Below, in pieces: positions 7,281-15,534 of a DNA stretch of 36,247 nucleotides. The notes under the pieces were generated by a model. The model did no database searches. It saw nothing but the letters and a program-made list of their open reading frames with translations, and was not told where the DNA came from. The stretch is from contig JAEWAX010000096.1 in NCBI GenBank assembly GCA_023391425.1, positions 1 to 36,247 of the forward strand. Reading direction: 5' to 3'. Source of the stretch: Bacillota bacterium. Its GTDB lineage: Bacteria; Bacillota; Clostridia; Acetivibrionales; DSM-1351. The position numbers were made by a program, and so were the translations under genes. Position 1 is the stretch's first letter. Each line of letters begins with the position of its first letter.

Positions 7281-7802
7281 ATGAGAAAAAATAATAGTTT
7301 TATTGGTTTGTTACTTATTGCTGTAGGAGTTATAGTTTTTATCTTAAGATCAGTGTTTGGTATTAAATTATTGGAATTTGATACATCAGATTTTTGGGTG
7401 TTCATAGTATTACTTGTAGGTATAGCATTTGAACTTGGATTTTTCCTAACAGGGTCAAGGCCAGGATTGCTTATACCAGGTGGAATAATAACTACAATAG
7501 GATTATTATTCATGTTTGAAGTAGCAACCGACTGGAATTTTGCAGAGTATACTTGGCCGGTTTATATTTTATCAGTAGCAATAGGACTCCTTCAGATGTA
7601 CTTGTTTTCAAGGAGAAAACCTAAAGGATTACTTATTTCAGGTTTGATAGTTGGTGGAATAGGAGCATTCTTTATGGTTTGTACATTATTTAGTGGGATA
7701 ACATCAATTTTTAGTCCTGGTTTATTTATACCAATAGCATTAATCGCTGGTGGAATAGCTATTTTCTGTAGTGGCTCATCCTTCAGAAAATCTCAATACT
7801 AA
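7281..7802 (+). CDS. Hypothetical integral membrane protein
   Basis: This 174-aa protein is almost entirely hydrophobic, with about six predicted membrane segments separated by short loops (SRRKPKG near the middle) and a short basic tail (SFRKSQY). The glycine-rich helices and the N-terminus MRKNNSFIGLLLIAVGVIVF recall small LiaI/LiaF-type membrane modules, but I do not recognise a family with certainty. The start at 7281 has GGAGG 8 nt upstream; two earlier in-frame ATGs lack a ribosome site. It is a single gene, followed by a strong terminator. Confidence 0.7.
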   Translation: MRKNNSFIGLLLIAVGVIVFILRSVFGIKLLEFDTSDFWVFIVLLVGIAFELGFFLTGSRPGLLIPGGIITTIGLLFMFEVATDWNFAEYTWPVYILSVAIGLLQMYLFSRRKPKGLLISGLIVGGIGAFFMVCTLFSGITSIFSPGLFIPIALIAGGIAIFCSGSSFRKSQY

Positions 7803-7865
7803 TACGATGAAAGTCTAAAATAATGAATAAGTAAAAAAAGAGAAAGTAAAAAATAGCTTAGTATG

Positions 7866-7922
7866 AGGTCTAAGCTTCGGAGAAGGTAATATTCTCAATG
7901 AAGCTTAGACCTTGTTTATTTT
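7866..7922 (+). terminator. Strong intrinsic terminator
   Basis: A perfect 13-bp stem (AGGTCTAAGCTTC at 7866-7878 with 7900-7912) has a second inner stem GAGAA/TTCTC and is followed by TGTTTATTTT. It ends the small membrane-protein gene and separates it from dgt. Confidence 0.85.
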
Positions 7923-7984
7923 AAAAGTAATGCATACTTATAGTTAATTTTATGTTATATTATAACTATGCAGGAGGTACACCT

Positions 7985-9130
7985 ATGGAGTGGAGAAAAC
8001 TAAGAGAGCAGCAAGAAAATGCCTTGAGTCCTTTCGCAGCTAAAAGCATAAATTCCTATGGAAGGCTTATTGATGAGGAAAAATGTCCAATAAGAACAGA
8101 TTATGAGCGAGATGGAAATAGAATTTTATACTCTATGGATTTCAGAAGATTGAGGCATAAAACTCAGGTTTTTTTTAACGCTAAAAATGATCATATATGT
8201 ACTAGAATGGAACATGTTTTAAATGTTGGTTCAATATCAAATACAATAGCAAGAACCATTAATCTGAATCAAGATTTAACTTATGCAATCGCATTAGGAC
8301 ATGATTTGGGACATGCTCCTTTTGGACATAGTGGAGAACGTGTGCTAGATAAATGCATGAAAAAAATAGACATAAACACTGGCTTTCAGCATGAATTGCA
8401 TAGCCTAAGGGTAGTTGAAAAACTGGCCACAAGGATTTCAAAAGAAAAAATACATGAAAGCTGTGGACTTAATCTTACATTTGAAGTAAAAGACGGTATA
8501 GTATCTCACTGCGGTGAGAAGTATAATGAATATATTCTTCATAGAGATATAAGTAAAACACCTGCTAATTTAAATAATATAAATAATCGTGCTATTTCTC
8601 CATTTACTCTTGAGGCATGTATAGTAAGATTAGTTGATAAGATTGCATACGTTGGAAGAGATATAGAAGATGCTGTTAGGGTTAAGCTGATGGATATGAA
8701 AGACATACCAAAAGATATAAGAAATGAACTTGGAAACACTAATGGAGAGATTATAAATACATTAGTGTGTGATTTGATAGAAAATAGCTACGAAAAAGAT
8801 TGTATACAGCTCAGTCCTTCAAAAGGTGATGCGCTTGAAAAGTTAATTAATGAAAATGTAAGACTTATATACAAGGCAGATAAGATCACTCGTTATGAGA
8901 AGATTGCTGAAAATACCCTTGAAGGCTTGTTTAATAGCTTACTTGAAAGCCTTGATGATGTAGAGAAGCTTCAATTTAGTGAAAATAAAGTCTACAGAAT
9001 GTTTTATAATTTTATTACTGATAAGGGCTATGGTGAGTCCGATAATAATGCTCAGAAGGTAATTGATTTTATTGCAGGCATGACAGATTCATTTGCGCAA
9101 ACTTGTTTTGAAGAAATTTATTGGATGTAG
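7985..9130 (+). CDS. dgt: dGTPase-like deoxynucleotide triphosphohydrolase (HD family)
   Basis: This 381-aa protein belongs to the Dgt family. It shows the typical FRRLRHKTQVF segment (53-63) and the HD metal site: His77 (RMEHVLN), His106-Asp107 in GHDLGHAPFGH with His110 and His115, and Asp218 (RLVDKIAY). It should convert dNTPs to deoxynucleosides plus triphosphate in the cytoplasm, tuning dNTP pools. The start at 7985 follows AGGAGG with 7 nt spacing. The yfbR-like gene follows after 10 bp, so the two deoxynucleotide-degrading enzymes are co-expressed. Whether it prefers dGTP or acts on several dNTPs cannot be told from sequence. Confidence 0.9.
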   Translation: MEWRKLREQQENALSPFAAKSINSYGRLIDEEKCPIRTDYERDGNRILYSMDFRRLRHKTQVFFNAKNDHICTRMEHVLNVGSISNTIARTINLNQDLTYAIALGHDLGHAPFGHSGERVLDKCMKKIDINTGFQHELHSLRVVEKLATRISKEKIHESCGLNLTFEVKDGIVSHCGEKYNEYILHRDISKTPANLNNINNRAISPFTLEACIVRLVDKIAYVGRDIEDAVRVKLMDMKDIPKDIRNELGNTNGEIINTLVCDLIENSYEKDCIQLSPSKGDALEKLINENVRLIYKADKITRYEKIAENTLEGLFNSLLESLDDVEKLQFSENKVYRMFYNFITDKGYGESDNNAQKVIDFIAGMTDSFAQTCFEEIYWM

Positions 9131-9140
9131 GTGATAATTT

Positions 9141-9731
9141 ATGGGTAAAGAAAACTTTCATTTTTTTGCATTCCTATCTAGGATGAAGTACATTAATAGA
9201 TGGGGATTGATGAGAAACACTTATACTGAAAACATACAAGAGCATAGTCTTCAGGTAGCTATTATCGCACATGGCTTGGCTGTAATAAGAAATACTTATT
9301 TTAATGGTGAGATTAATCCTGAAAGAGTGGCTATCCTCGCAATGTTTCATGATTGTAATGAAATTATAACGGGTGATATGCCAACACCGATAAAATACTA
9401 TAATCCTCAAATAAGTAAAATATATAAAGATATTGAGGATATATCCAAGGAAAAAATTATTTCTATGTTGCCAGAGGAAATGGCTGATGAATATTACTCA
9501 TTATTTTTTAAAAATCCTGACGATATAGATTGTTGGAAGCTTGTAAAGGCTGCTGACAGAATTTCAGCATATATTAAGTGTGTAGAGGAAGTAAAGGCTG
9601 GAAATAATGAGTTTAAAAAGGCTAGTGAGACCATACTTCAGACAATACAAGAGATTGAATTAGGAGAAGTAACGTATTTTATGGACACATTCCTTCCAAG
9701 CTTTAACTTATCACTAGATGAGATTGATTAA
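9141..9731 (+). CDS. yfbR: 5'-deoxynucleotidase, YfbR-like HD protein
   Basis: This 196-aa protein aligns along its full length with the YfbR pattern. It begins with INRWGLMRNT, then the HD metal ligands His35 (IQEHSLQ), His70-Asp71 (MFHDCNE) and Asp139 (AADRISAY), and ends with the family tail FLPSFNLSLDEI. YfbR dephosphorylates deoxyribonucleoside 5'-monophosphates to deoxynucleosides. Length and spacing of the motifs match the E. coli enzyme closely. It is the second gene of an operon with dgt; together they could break down both dNTPs and dNMPs for salvage or pool control. Confidence 0.92.
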   Translation: MGKENFHFFAFLSRMKYINRWGLMRNTYTENIQEHSLQVAIIAHGLAVIRNTYFNGEINPERVAILAMFHDCNEIITGDMPTPIKYYNPQISKIYKDIEDISKEKIISMLPEEMADEYYSLFFKNPDDIDCWKLVKAADRISAYIKCVEEVKAGNNEFKKASETILQTIQEIELGEVTYFMDTFLPSFNLSLDEID

Positions 9732-9748
9732 CGTAATTATTAATATAA

Positions 9749-9777
9749 TTGACAAATAAGGTATATGTTATTAAAAT
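9749..9777 (+). promoter_or_regulatory. SigmaA-type promoter for the class IV aminotransferase gene
   Basis: TTGACA (9749-9754), a 17-bp spacer and TAAAAT (9772-9777) give a near-consensus promoter about 80 bp upstream of the ATG at 9861. It lies in the gap after the yfbR-like gene. Confidence 0.65.
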
Positions 9778-9816
9778 TGAGTAGTACAAAATTTATACCA
9801 TAAACTCTCAATTTTT
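9773..9816 (+). terminator. Possible weak terminator after yfbR
   Basis: AAAATTGAG (9773-9781) pairs with CTCAATTTT (9807-9815) around a 25-nt loop. The T-tract is short and part of the stem, and the 5' arm overlaps the -10 box of the next promoter. Function is uncertain. Confidence 0.35.
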
Positions 9817-9860
9817 AATATTTAAAATAAGTATAACTATTCTATAAAAGGGGAATTTAA

Positions 9861-10691
9861 ATGACATTCGAAGAAAATATAGGCAATATATGTATAATAA
9901 ATGGAGAAGCATTATCTAAGGATAACTTGAATTTGTACACTAGTGATAAATATTTGGCTTTTTATGAAGTTATAAGAGTTATAAATGAAGTTCCATTATT
10001 TTATGAAGATCATTATACAAGACTTAAAAGTTCTATTACTAAGTCAAGTTATGAATTTGGAGTATCAAAAAAAGATCTTAAAGAACAAATACAAAAGGTT
10101 TGTGCACAAAACAAACTATCTAATTGTAATATCAAGGTTATTGTTCTTCAATATGAAGCTGAGCAAATTACTTTGATTTTTGTAAATAAGTTCTATTATC
10201 CATCAAAACAAGAATATGATAGTGGTGTGGCATGTTGTACGGTTAACATAAAGAGAAGTAATCCAAACATAAAAATGATCCATATTGGCTACAAAGAAGA
10301 AATAAAACGTATAACTGATGAAAAGAATGTATTTGAAGCACTTCTTGTAAACGATGATGGGAAAATAACTGAGGGCAGCAAGTCAAATGCATTTTTTGTT
10401 AAGGGAAACAAAATATATACATCCCCAGAGGACTACATTTTAATGGGTGTAACAAGGCAATATGTGGTCGATGTATGTAAAAAGCTAGGCTATGAAGTGA
10501 TTGAAACACTTATTGGTGTAGACTCATTAACTAGTTTTGATGCAGCTTTTATAACAGGGACATCGATAAACGTTTTACCTATAAGAACAATTAATGATTA
10601 TGAAATAAATTCTGCAAGGAATTCTACAACTCAGCATGTGATGGCAAGCTACAATAGTCTTGTTAATTCATATATAAATAATAATTTATAA
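9861..10691 (+). CDS. Class IV PLP-dependent aminotransferase
   Basis: This 276-aa protein has the fold-type IV layout. An N-terminal domain contains FYEVIRVINEVPLFYEDH (34-51). The probable PLP lysine is Lys138, chosen because it lies 21 residues before Glu159 in FEALL, the spacing of D-amino-acid and branched-chain transaminases. The family segment ITEGSKSNAFFV follows, and ITGTSINVLPI lies near the C-terminus. Relatives include PabC (aminodeoxychorismate lyase), IlvE and D-amino-acid aminotransferase; the sequence does not allow a choice. It has its own promoter and a GGGG ribosome site. The next gene, encoding a membrane protein, follows after 55 bp that contain a tandem repeat. Confidence 0.85.
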   Translation: MTFEENIGNICIINGEALSKDNLNLYTSDKYLAFYEVIRVINEVPLFYEDHYTRLKSSITKSSYEFGVSKKDLKEQIQKVCAQNKLSNCNIKVIVLQYEAEQITLIFVNKFYYPSKQEYDSGVACCTVNIKRSNPNIKMIHIGYKEEIKRITDEKNVFEALLVNDDGKITEGSKSNAFFVKGNKIYTSPEDYILMGVTRQYVVDVCKKLGYEVIETLIGVDSLTSFDAAFITGTSINVLPIRTINDYEINSARNSTTQHVMASYNSLVNSYINNNL

Positions 10692-10733
10692 AGGTTGTTA
10701 TTTCAAAATTTTAGGTTGTTATTTAAAAATTTT
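10692..10733 (+). repeat. Two-copy 21-bp tandem repeat
   Basis: AGGTTGTTATTT(C/A)AAAATTTT occurs twice head to tail (10692-10712 and 10713-10733) with a single mismatch. It fills the gap between the aminotransferase stop codon and the ribosome site of the next gene. Confidence 0.85.
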
Positions 10734-10746
10734 ATGGAGGCGATTT

Positions 10747-11601
10747 ATGAGATATCTTGAAAATGCTTTTAGATTTACATTTAAAAACTTTCTAATTACG
10801 TTGCCACTTCTGATTTCTATGGCAATTCCGGCTTTTATTTTGAGTTTAGGAAGTATTAGTTTTTTGTCAAATCTCGGTAATATGCAACAGATAATACAAG
10901 ATATGGTTAATGGTGGGTCGATAGACTATTCACATCTGATGAATGAATTATATGGACCAACCATGTTAGTAAGCATGATTGTTTCAGGAATATTATCCTT
11001 GATATTTAGTATTTTAGTCTATCCAATTACATATGGTTTGATTAATAAAAAGTATGAAACAGGAAAAGCTACTTTTAGTGACATGACTGAGAGTCTATCA
11101 AAATTTATAGGCAGATATGTACTGTATATGTTACTAATTTTTGCAATTGGACTTGGCTTGGGATTAGTACTTCTCATCTTACTTGCAATAACTTCAGTTA
11201 TTATGATACAAGTAAATACGGCTTTAGGAATATTACTTATGGTCCTCTTTGTTTTAGCATTTATAGTTGGCGGCTATGCTCTTAAAATGTATATGTCTTT
11301 ATGGTTCCCAGCAGTTTGCATTGAGAACTCTGGTATCATTGATGGCTTGAAGAATTCGTTTAGAACGGTAAAAGGAAGCTTTTGGCCAATACTTGGTATT
11401 ACATTGTTAATTTCATTATGTGGTTCAGTTGCTGGAATGATGCTTGGCTGGTTCCCTGTAATTGGAAGTGTAATATCATCGGTTACTTCAACTCTGGCAG
11501 AATTCATTACAATTGTTTTCTACTTTGAAATTTATCGTGCAAAAACTGGTAGATTTGATGTACCAGAAACTTTTGAGCAGATAGATGGTGGAGTTCAATA
11601 A
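10747..11601 (+). CDS. Hypothetical multi-pass membrane protein
   Basis: This 284-aa protein has an amphipathic start (MRYLENAFRFTFKNF) and about six membrane segments (near residues 18-38, 75-100, 120-150, 153-176, 215-235 and 245-265). The segment WFPAVCIENSGIIDGLKNSF before a hydrophobic helix is typical of DUF4013-like or glycerophosphodiester-phosphodiesterase-membrane-domain-like proteins, so it may be a member of that broad group; no function is known. TGGAGG lies 6 nt before the ATG. It is followed by a perfect terminator that separates it from the heat-shock operon. Confidence 0.7.
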   Translation: MRYLENAFRFTFKNFLITLPLLISMAIPAFILSLGSISFLSNLGNMQQIIQDMVNGGSIDYSHLMNELYGPTMLVSMIVSGILSLIFSILVYPITYGLINKKYETGKATFSDMTESLSKFIGRYVLYMLLIFAIGLGLGLVLLILLAITSVIMIQVNTALGILLMVLFVLAFIVGGYALKMYMSLWFPAVCIENSGIIDGLKNSFRTVKGSFWPILGITLLISLCGSVAGMMLGWFPVIGSVISSVTSTLAEFITIVFYFEIYRAKTGRFDVPETFEQIDGGVQ

Positions 11602-11620
11602 GTTTATTACTATATATTAG

Positions 11621-11660
11621 AAAACCTTGCTCCACTTCATTGGTGGAGCAAGGTTTTTTT
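11621..11660 (+). terminator. Perfect intrinsic terminator
   Basis: A 15-bp perfect stem (11621-11635 with 11643-11657), a 7-nt loop TTCATTG and seven T. The 5' arm starts with AAAA, so it may work in both directions. Confidence 0.92.
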
Positions 11661-11694
11661 ACGAAAAAAATAACATTAATTACATGAAAAGTAC

Positions 11695-11723
11695 TTGACA
11701 AACAAAAGTGCTAATGTTATTTT
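11695..11723 (+). promoter_or_regulatory. SigmaA-type promoter of the hrcA operon
   Basis: TTGACA (11695-11700) is followed after 17 bp by TATTTT (11718-11723) with an extended TG at 11715-11716. The CIRCE operator begins 11 bp after the -10, the normal arrangement for HrcA control. A lone half-operator, AAGTGCTAA, lies in the spacer at 11706-11714. Confidence 0.7.
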
Positions 11724-11733
11724 AAATATATAA

Positions 11734-11760
11734 TTAGCACTCAACGATATCGAGTGCTAA
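11734..11760. promoter_or_regulatory. CIRCE operator (HrcA binding site)
   Basis: TTAGCACTC (11734-11742), 9 bp, then GAGTGCTAA (11752-11760) is an exact match to the CIRCE consensus. It lies between the promoter and hrcA, so HrcA should repress its own operon until heat stress titrates it with GroE/DnaK clients. Confidence 0.97.
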
Positions 11761-11778
11761 CAAAAAGGGGTGATGAGA

Positions 11779-12825
11779 GTGCTACTTGACGATAGAAAAC
11801 TAAGAATACTTCAAGCAATAATAGATGACTATATACATTCGGCAGAGCCTGTTGGTTCTAGAACTATTGCCAAAAAGCATGAACTTGGACTTAGTTCAGC
11901 TACTATCAGAAATGAAATGGCTGATTTAGAGGAAATGGGCTTTTTAGAACAACCATATACCTCTGCTGGTAGAGTTCCATCTGATAAAGGATATAGGCTA
12001 TATGTGGATCAGTTAATGCAAATTGATGAACTTTCACAACCTGATATAGATAAAATAAAAAATGCTATGGACATTCGAATAAATGAGCTTAGTCAATTAA
12101 TAAGGAATGCTTCGGTTGTAATGTCCCAATTTACAAAATATACATCTTTGGCTGTTACTCCGCATATAAAGAAAAGTGCTTTAAAAGCTGTTCAGGTTGT
12201 TCCGATTGAACAGGGTAAGGCACTTGTTATCATAGTTACAGATACAAACATAGTTCGTAATAGCTTAGTGAGAATTGATGAGAAAATTACTCCTGATTTT
12301 TTAATACAGGTATCAAACATTTTAAATGAGAAGCTAAAGGGGTTTACACTTGATATGCTCAAATCAAATCCCTTAAAAGAAGAAATTGAGAGAACAACAT
12401 CAATACCCCATGCTTTAATAATGCCAATACTTGACGGTATTGAAGACTTAGTAAAGACAATTGATCAGCCTGAGATATATCTAGAAGGAACCACAAATAT
12501 TTTGAATTTCCCTGAATTTAGAGAGGTTCAGAAGGCAAAAGAGTTTTTAAACATTCTTGATGAAAAGAAATTAGTTTCAGACCTTCTTGTCAGCAACTTG
12601 TATAATAACAATGATATAATAATTCAAATTGGAAATGAGAATATTATTGAAGGTATAAAGGATTGCAGCTTAGTTACAGCATCATATAGTGTTGGAGAGC
12701 ATGTGATTGGGACAATAGGTATAATTGGACCAACAAGAATGGAATATTCAAAAGTTGTTTCATCAATGAATTATATTAGAAATAAAATTAATCAGGAGAT
12801 TTTAAAACTTCTGGGTGATGGATAG
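11779..12825 (+). CDS. hrcA: Heat-inducible transcription repressor HrcA
   Basis: This 348-aa protein carries the N-terminal winged helix (LLDDRKLRILQAIIDDYI, then VGSRTIAKKHELGLSSATIRNEMADLEEMG with YTSAGRVPSDKGYR), the HrcA hallmark. The GAF-like C-terminal domain ends with GIIGPTRMEYSKVVS and YIRNKIN. It binds CIRCE as a dimer and represses the chaperone genes. The start is set at GTG 11779, which has AAGGGG 8 nt upstream and matches family N-termini; ATG 11773 and GTG 11770 would be too close to, or within, the ribosome site. It is the first gene of hrcA-grpE-dnaK. Confidence 0.96.
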   Translation: MLLDDRKLRILQAIIDDYIHSAEPVGSRTIAKKHELGLSSATIRNEMADLEEMGFLEQPYTSAGRVPSDKGYRLYVDQLMQIDELSQPDIDKIKNAMDIRINELSQLIRNASVVMSQFTKYTSLAVTPHIKKSALKAVQVVPIEQGKALVIIVTDTNIVRNSLVRIDEKITPDFLIQVSNILNEKLKGFTLDMLKSNPLKEEIERTTSIPHALIMPILDGIEDLVKTIDQPEIYLEGTTNILNFPEFREVQKAKEFLNILDEKKLVSDLLVSNLYNNNDIIIQIGNENIIEGIKDCSLVTASYSVGEHVIGTIGIIGPTRMEYSKVVSSMNYIRNKINQEILKLLGDG

Positions 12826-12853
12826 CAAAAATAAAGGAGGTAAATATTAGTTA

Positions 12854-13465
12854 ATGAAAAAAGAGAAAAATTCCAGAGAAGAAAAAGACAATGTGAAAGT
12901 TGATAAGATGGATGAAAAAGATACACTAAACAATGAATGCTGTTGTGATTCTGATTCTTCTTGTAATTGCAATGAAGAAGTAGAAGTAAATTCAGTTAAT
13001 AAGGAAATTGAAGAACTAAAGGCTAAACTGGAAGAAAAAACACATCAGTGCGAAGAATATGTAAATGCGATTCAACGTACTGCTGCGGAATTTGACAATT
13101 ATAAAAAGCGCACAGTAAAGGAAAAAGAAGCACTTAGTCTTGATGCTTCAATAGATACTATAAGTGCATTGCTTCCAGTTGTTGATAATCTTGAACGTGC
13201 ATTAAAAGCTGCTGAGGATATGGAGAGTAATCCACTTAAAGAAGGCGTGGAGATGGTAATGAGACAGCTAAATGAGTGTTTAGAGAAAATTGGTGTTGAG
13301 CCAATAGTAGCAGTAAATAATCCTTTTGATCCAGAACTTCACAATGCTGTAATGCATGTAACTGATGATGAAAATGGAGATAATATAGTCATTGAGGAAT
13401 TCCAAAAAGGTTATGTAATGAAGGGCAAAGTAGTAAGACATAGTATGGTTAAAGTGGTAAATTAA
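12854..13465 (+). CDS. grpE: Nucleotide exchange factor GrpE
   Basis: This 203-aa protein has a variable acidic N-terminus with a cysteine cluster (CCCDSDSSCNC, about residues 30-40), a long coiled coil (about 50-100) and the conserved C-terminal beta domain with NPFDPELHNAV and FQKGYVMKGKVVRHSMVKV. GrpE releases ADP from DnaK. The AAAGGAGG ribosome site lies 13 nt before the ATG, longer than usual, and no better start exists in frame. The cysteine-rich stretch near the N-terminus is unusual. It is co-transcribed with hrcA and dnaK. Confidence 0.96.
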   Translation: MKKEKNSREEKDNVKVDKMDEKDTLNNECCCDSDSSCNCNEEVEVNSVNKEIEELKAKLEEKTHQCEEYVNAIQRTAAEFDNYKKRTVKEKEALSLDASIDTISALLPVVDNLERALKAAEDMESNPLKEGVEMVMRQLNECLEKIGVEPIVAVNNPFDPELHNAVMHVTDDENGDNIVIEEFQKGYVMKGKVVRHSMVKVVN

Positions 13466-13528
13466 TTTAATTTTAAATAATTAAAATTTAGTAAATTATT
13501 AGTTAATATATTAGGGAGGATGTTGATT

Positions 13529-15382
13529 ATGGCAAAAGTAATTGGTATAGATTTAGGTACAACAAATTCATGTGTAGCAGTTATGGAGGGTGGCGAACCA
13601 GTAGTTATCGCAAATCCAGAGGGTAATAGAACTACTCCATCAGTTTTGGCTTTTTCAAAGACTGGTGAACGTATGGTTGGTCAGGTTGCTAAGAGACAAT
13701 CAGTAACAAACCCAGAAAGAACAATCAGTTCAATAAAAAGAGATATGGGAACAGATAAAAAGGTTGAAATAGATGGAAAGAAGTATTCACCACAAGAGAT
13801 TTCATCCATGATTCTTCAAAAGCTAAAAGCGGATGCAGAGGCATATTTAGGAGAGACAATTTCACAGGCAGTTATAACTGTTCCAGCATATTTTAGTGAT
13901 GCTCAAAGACAGGCAACTAAGGATGCAGGTAAAATTGCAGGCCTAGAAGTACTTAGAATAATAAACGAACCTACTGCTGCAGCACTTGCATATGGTCTGG
14001 ATAAAGAGCATGATCAGAAGATAATGGTTTACGATTTAGGTGGAGGTACTTTTGATGTATCTATACTCGAAATCGGAGATGGTGTATTTGAAGTTTTGGC
14101 GACAAATGGTAATAATAGACTTGGTGGAGATGACTTTGACCAAAGAGTTATTGATTTTCTAGCTGATTCCTTTAAGAAAGAAAATGGAATTGACTTAAGA
14201 AGTGACAAGATGGCTATGCAAAGATTAAAGGAAGCTGCTGAAAAGGCTAAGATTGAGCTTTCAGGCGTAACTTCTTCAAATATAAATCTTCCATTTATTA
14301 CAGCTGATGCATCAGGACCAAAGCACTTAGATGTAACACTTACAAGAGCAAAGTTCGATGAGATAACAGCAGACTTGGTAGAAAAGACAATGGGTCCTAC
14401 TAGACAGGCTATGCAGGATGCTAATCTTACCCCTGAGAAAATCGACAAGATATTATTGGTTGGTGGTTCTACAAGAATTCCAGCTGTACAAGAAGCAGTT
14501 AAAAAATACCTTGGAAAAGAGCCATTCAAAGGAATTAATCCAGATGAATGTGTTGCTGTTGGAGCTGCTATTCAAGCAGGTGTATTAACTGGTGATGTAA
14601 CAGGACTTCTACTATTAGATGTTACTCCATTGTCATTAGGACTTGAAACTCTTGGTGGAGTTTGTACTAAGTTAATTGAGAGAAATACTACTATACCAAC
14701 TAAGAAGAGTCAAGTATTCTCAACTGCAGCTGATGGTCAGACAAGTGTTGAGATTCACGTTCTACAAGGTGAAAGAGAAATGGCTCAATATAACAAGAGT
14801 TTAGGTAGATTCCAACTAACAGGTATTCCATCTGCACCTAGAGGTGTTCCACAAATCGAAGTAACTTTTGATATAGATGCAAACGGTATAGTACACGTTT
14901 CAGCAAAAGATCTTGGAACAGGCAATGAGCAGAAGATTACTATTACAGCATCAACAAATCTTTCAGACGCAGATATTGACAAGGCAGTTAAAGATGCTGA
15001 AAAGTTTGCTGCCGAAGATAAGAAACGTAAAGAAGAAATCGATGTTAGAAACAACGCTGATTCATTAATATATCAATCTGAGAAATCCTTAAAGGACCTT
15101 GGAGATAAGGTTTCTGCAGAGGATAAATCAAAGATAGATACTGGTGTAAACAAGGTAAAGGATGCCCTTAAGGGAACTGATACAGAAGCTATAAAAAAGG
15201 CAACTGAAGAATTACAACAAGCTTTCTATGATATTTCTTCAAAGATATATCAACAAACTGGAGGTGCACCAGGTGCCGATCCAAGTGCAGCAGGGTTTGG
15301 TGGACAGCAGGGTCAACCAGGTGCCGGTACAGATGATAATGTTGTTGATGCAGATTACAAAGTAGTTGACGACGACAAATAA
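13529..15382 (+). CDS. dnaK: Chaperone DnaK (Hsp70)
   Basis: This 617-aa Hsp70 has the ATPase domain (GIDLGTTNSCVAV at the start, then DLGGGTFDVSIL and LLVGGSTRIPAVQ), the linker LLLLDVTPLSLGLETLGG and the substrate-binding domain. It ends with a Gly/Gln/Pro-rich tail and an acidic terminus (VVDADYKVVDDDK). It folds client proteins with DnaJ and GrpE. The start is ATG 13529, with GGGAGG 9 nt upstream; ATG 13520 directly abuts the ribosome site. The length is normal for Gram-positive DnaK. Confidence 0.98.
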   Translation: MAKVIGIDLGTTNSCVAVMEGGEPVVIANPEGNRTTPSVLAFSKTGERMVGQVAKRQSVTNPERTISSIKRDMGTDKKVEIDGKKYSPQEISSMILQKLKADAEAYLGETISQAVITVPAYFSDAQRQATKDAGKIAGLEVLRIINEPTAAALAYGLDKEHDQKIMVYDLGGGTFDVSILEIGDGVFEVLATNGNNRLGGDDFDQRVIDFLADSFKKENGIDLRSDKMAMQRLKEAAEKAKIELSGVTSSNINLPFITADASGPKHLDVTLTRAKFDEITADLVEKTMGPTRQAMQDANLTPEKIDKILLVGGSTRIPAVQEAVKKYLGKEPFKGINPDECVAVGAAIQAGVLTGDVTGLLLLDVTPLSLGLETLGGVCTKLIERNTTIPTKKSQVFSTAADGQTSVEIHVLQGEREMAQYNKSLGRFQLTGIPSAPRGVPQIEVTFDIDANGIVHVSAKDLGTGNEQKITITASTNLSDADIDKAVKDAEKFAAEDKKRKEEIDVRNNADSLIYQSEKSLKDLGDKVSAEDKSKIDTGVNKVKDALKGTDTEAIKKATEELQQAFYDISSKIYQQTGGAPGADPSAAGFGGQQGQPGAGTDDNVVDADYKVVDDDK

Positions 15383-15395
15383 ATATATAATAATG

Positions 15396-15419
15396 TATAG
15401 GGGCTATATAGCCCCTATA
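15396..15419. other. Stem-loop after dnaK
   Basis: TATAGGGGCT (15396-15405) pairs with AGCCCCTATA (15410-15419) around a 4-nt loop. There is no T-tract, so it may stabilise the mRNA or act as a processing site rather than terminate. Confidence 0.6.
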
Positions 15420-15475
15420 GCATTAACAGAGTAGAATAAAAGCGAAAAATATTTGTTCGGAATTTATTCAAAAAT

Positions 15476-15517
15476 GCCAAAGCTAAGGAGCAACTAATAT
15501 TAGCTCTGGCTTATTTT
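15476..15517 (+). terminator. Probable terminator between dnaK and dnaJ
   Basis: GCCAAAGCTAA (15476-15486) pairs with TTAGCTCTGGC (15500-15510) with one mismatch, followed by TTATTTT. It would uncouple much of dnaJ transcription from the hrcA promoter. Confidence 0.6.
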
Positions 15518-15534
15518 GTGATTTAAGAAATACT

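Noticed and set aside
14029..14529. 166-codon ORF on the minus strand inside dnaK
   Set aside because: It lies entirely antisense to a highly conserved dnaK region, has no ribosome site, and its composition follows from the dnaK codons.
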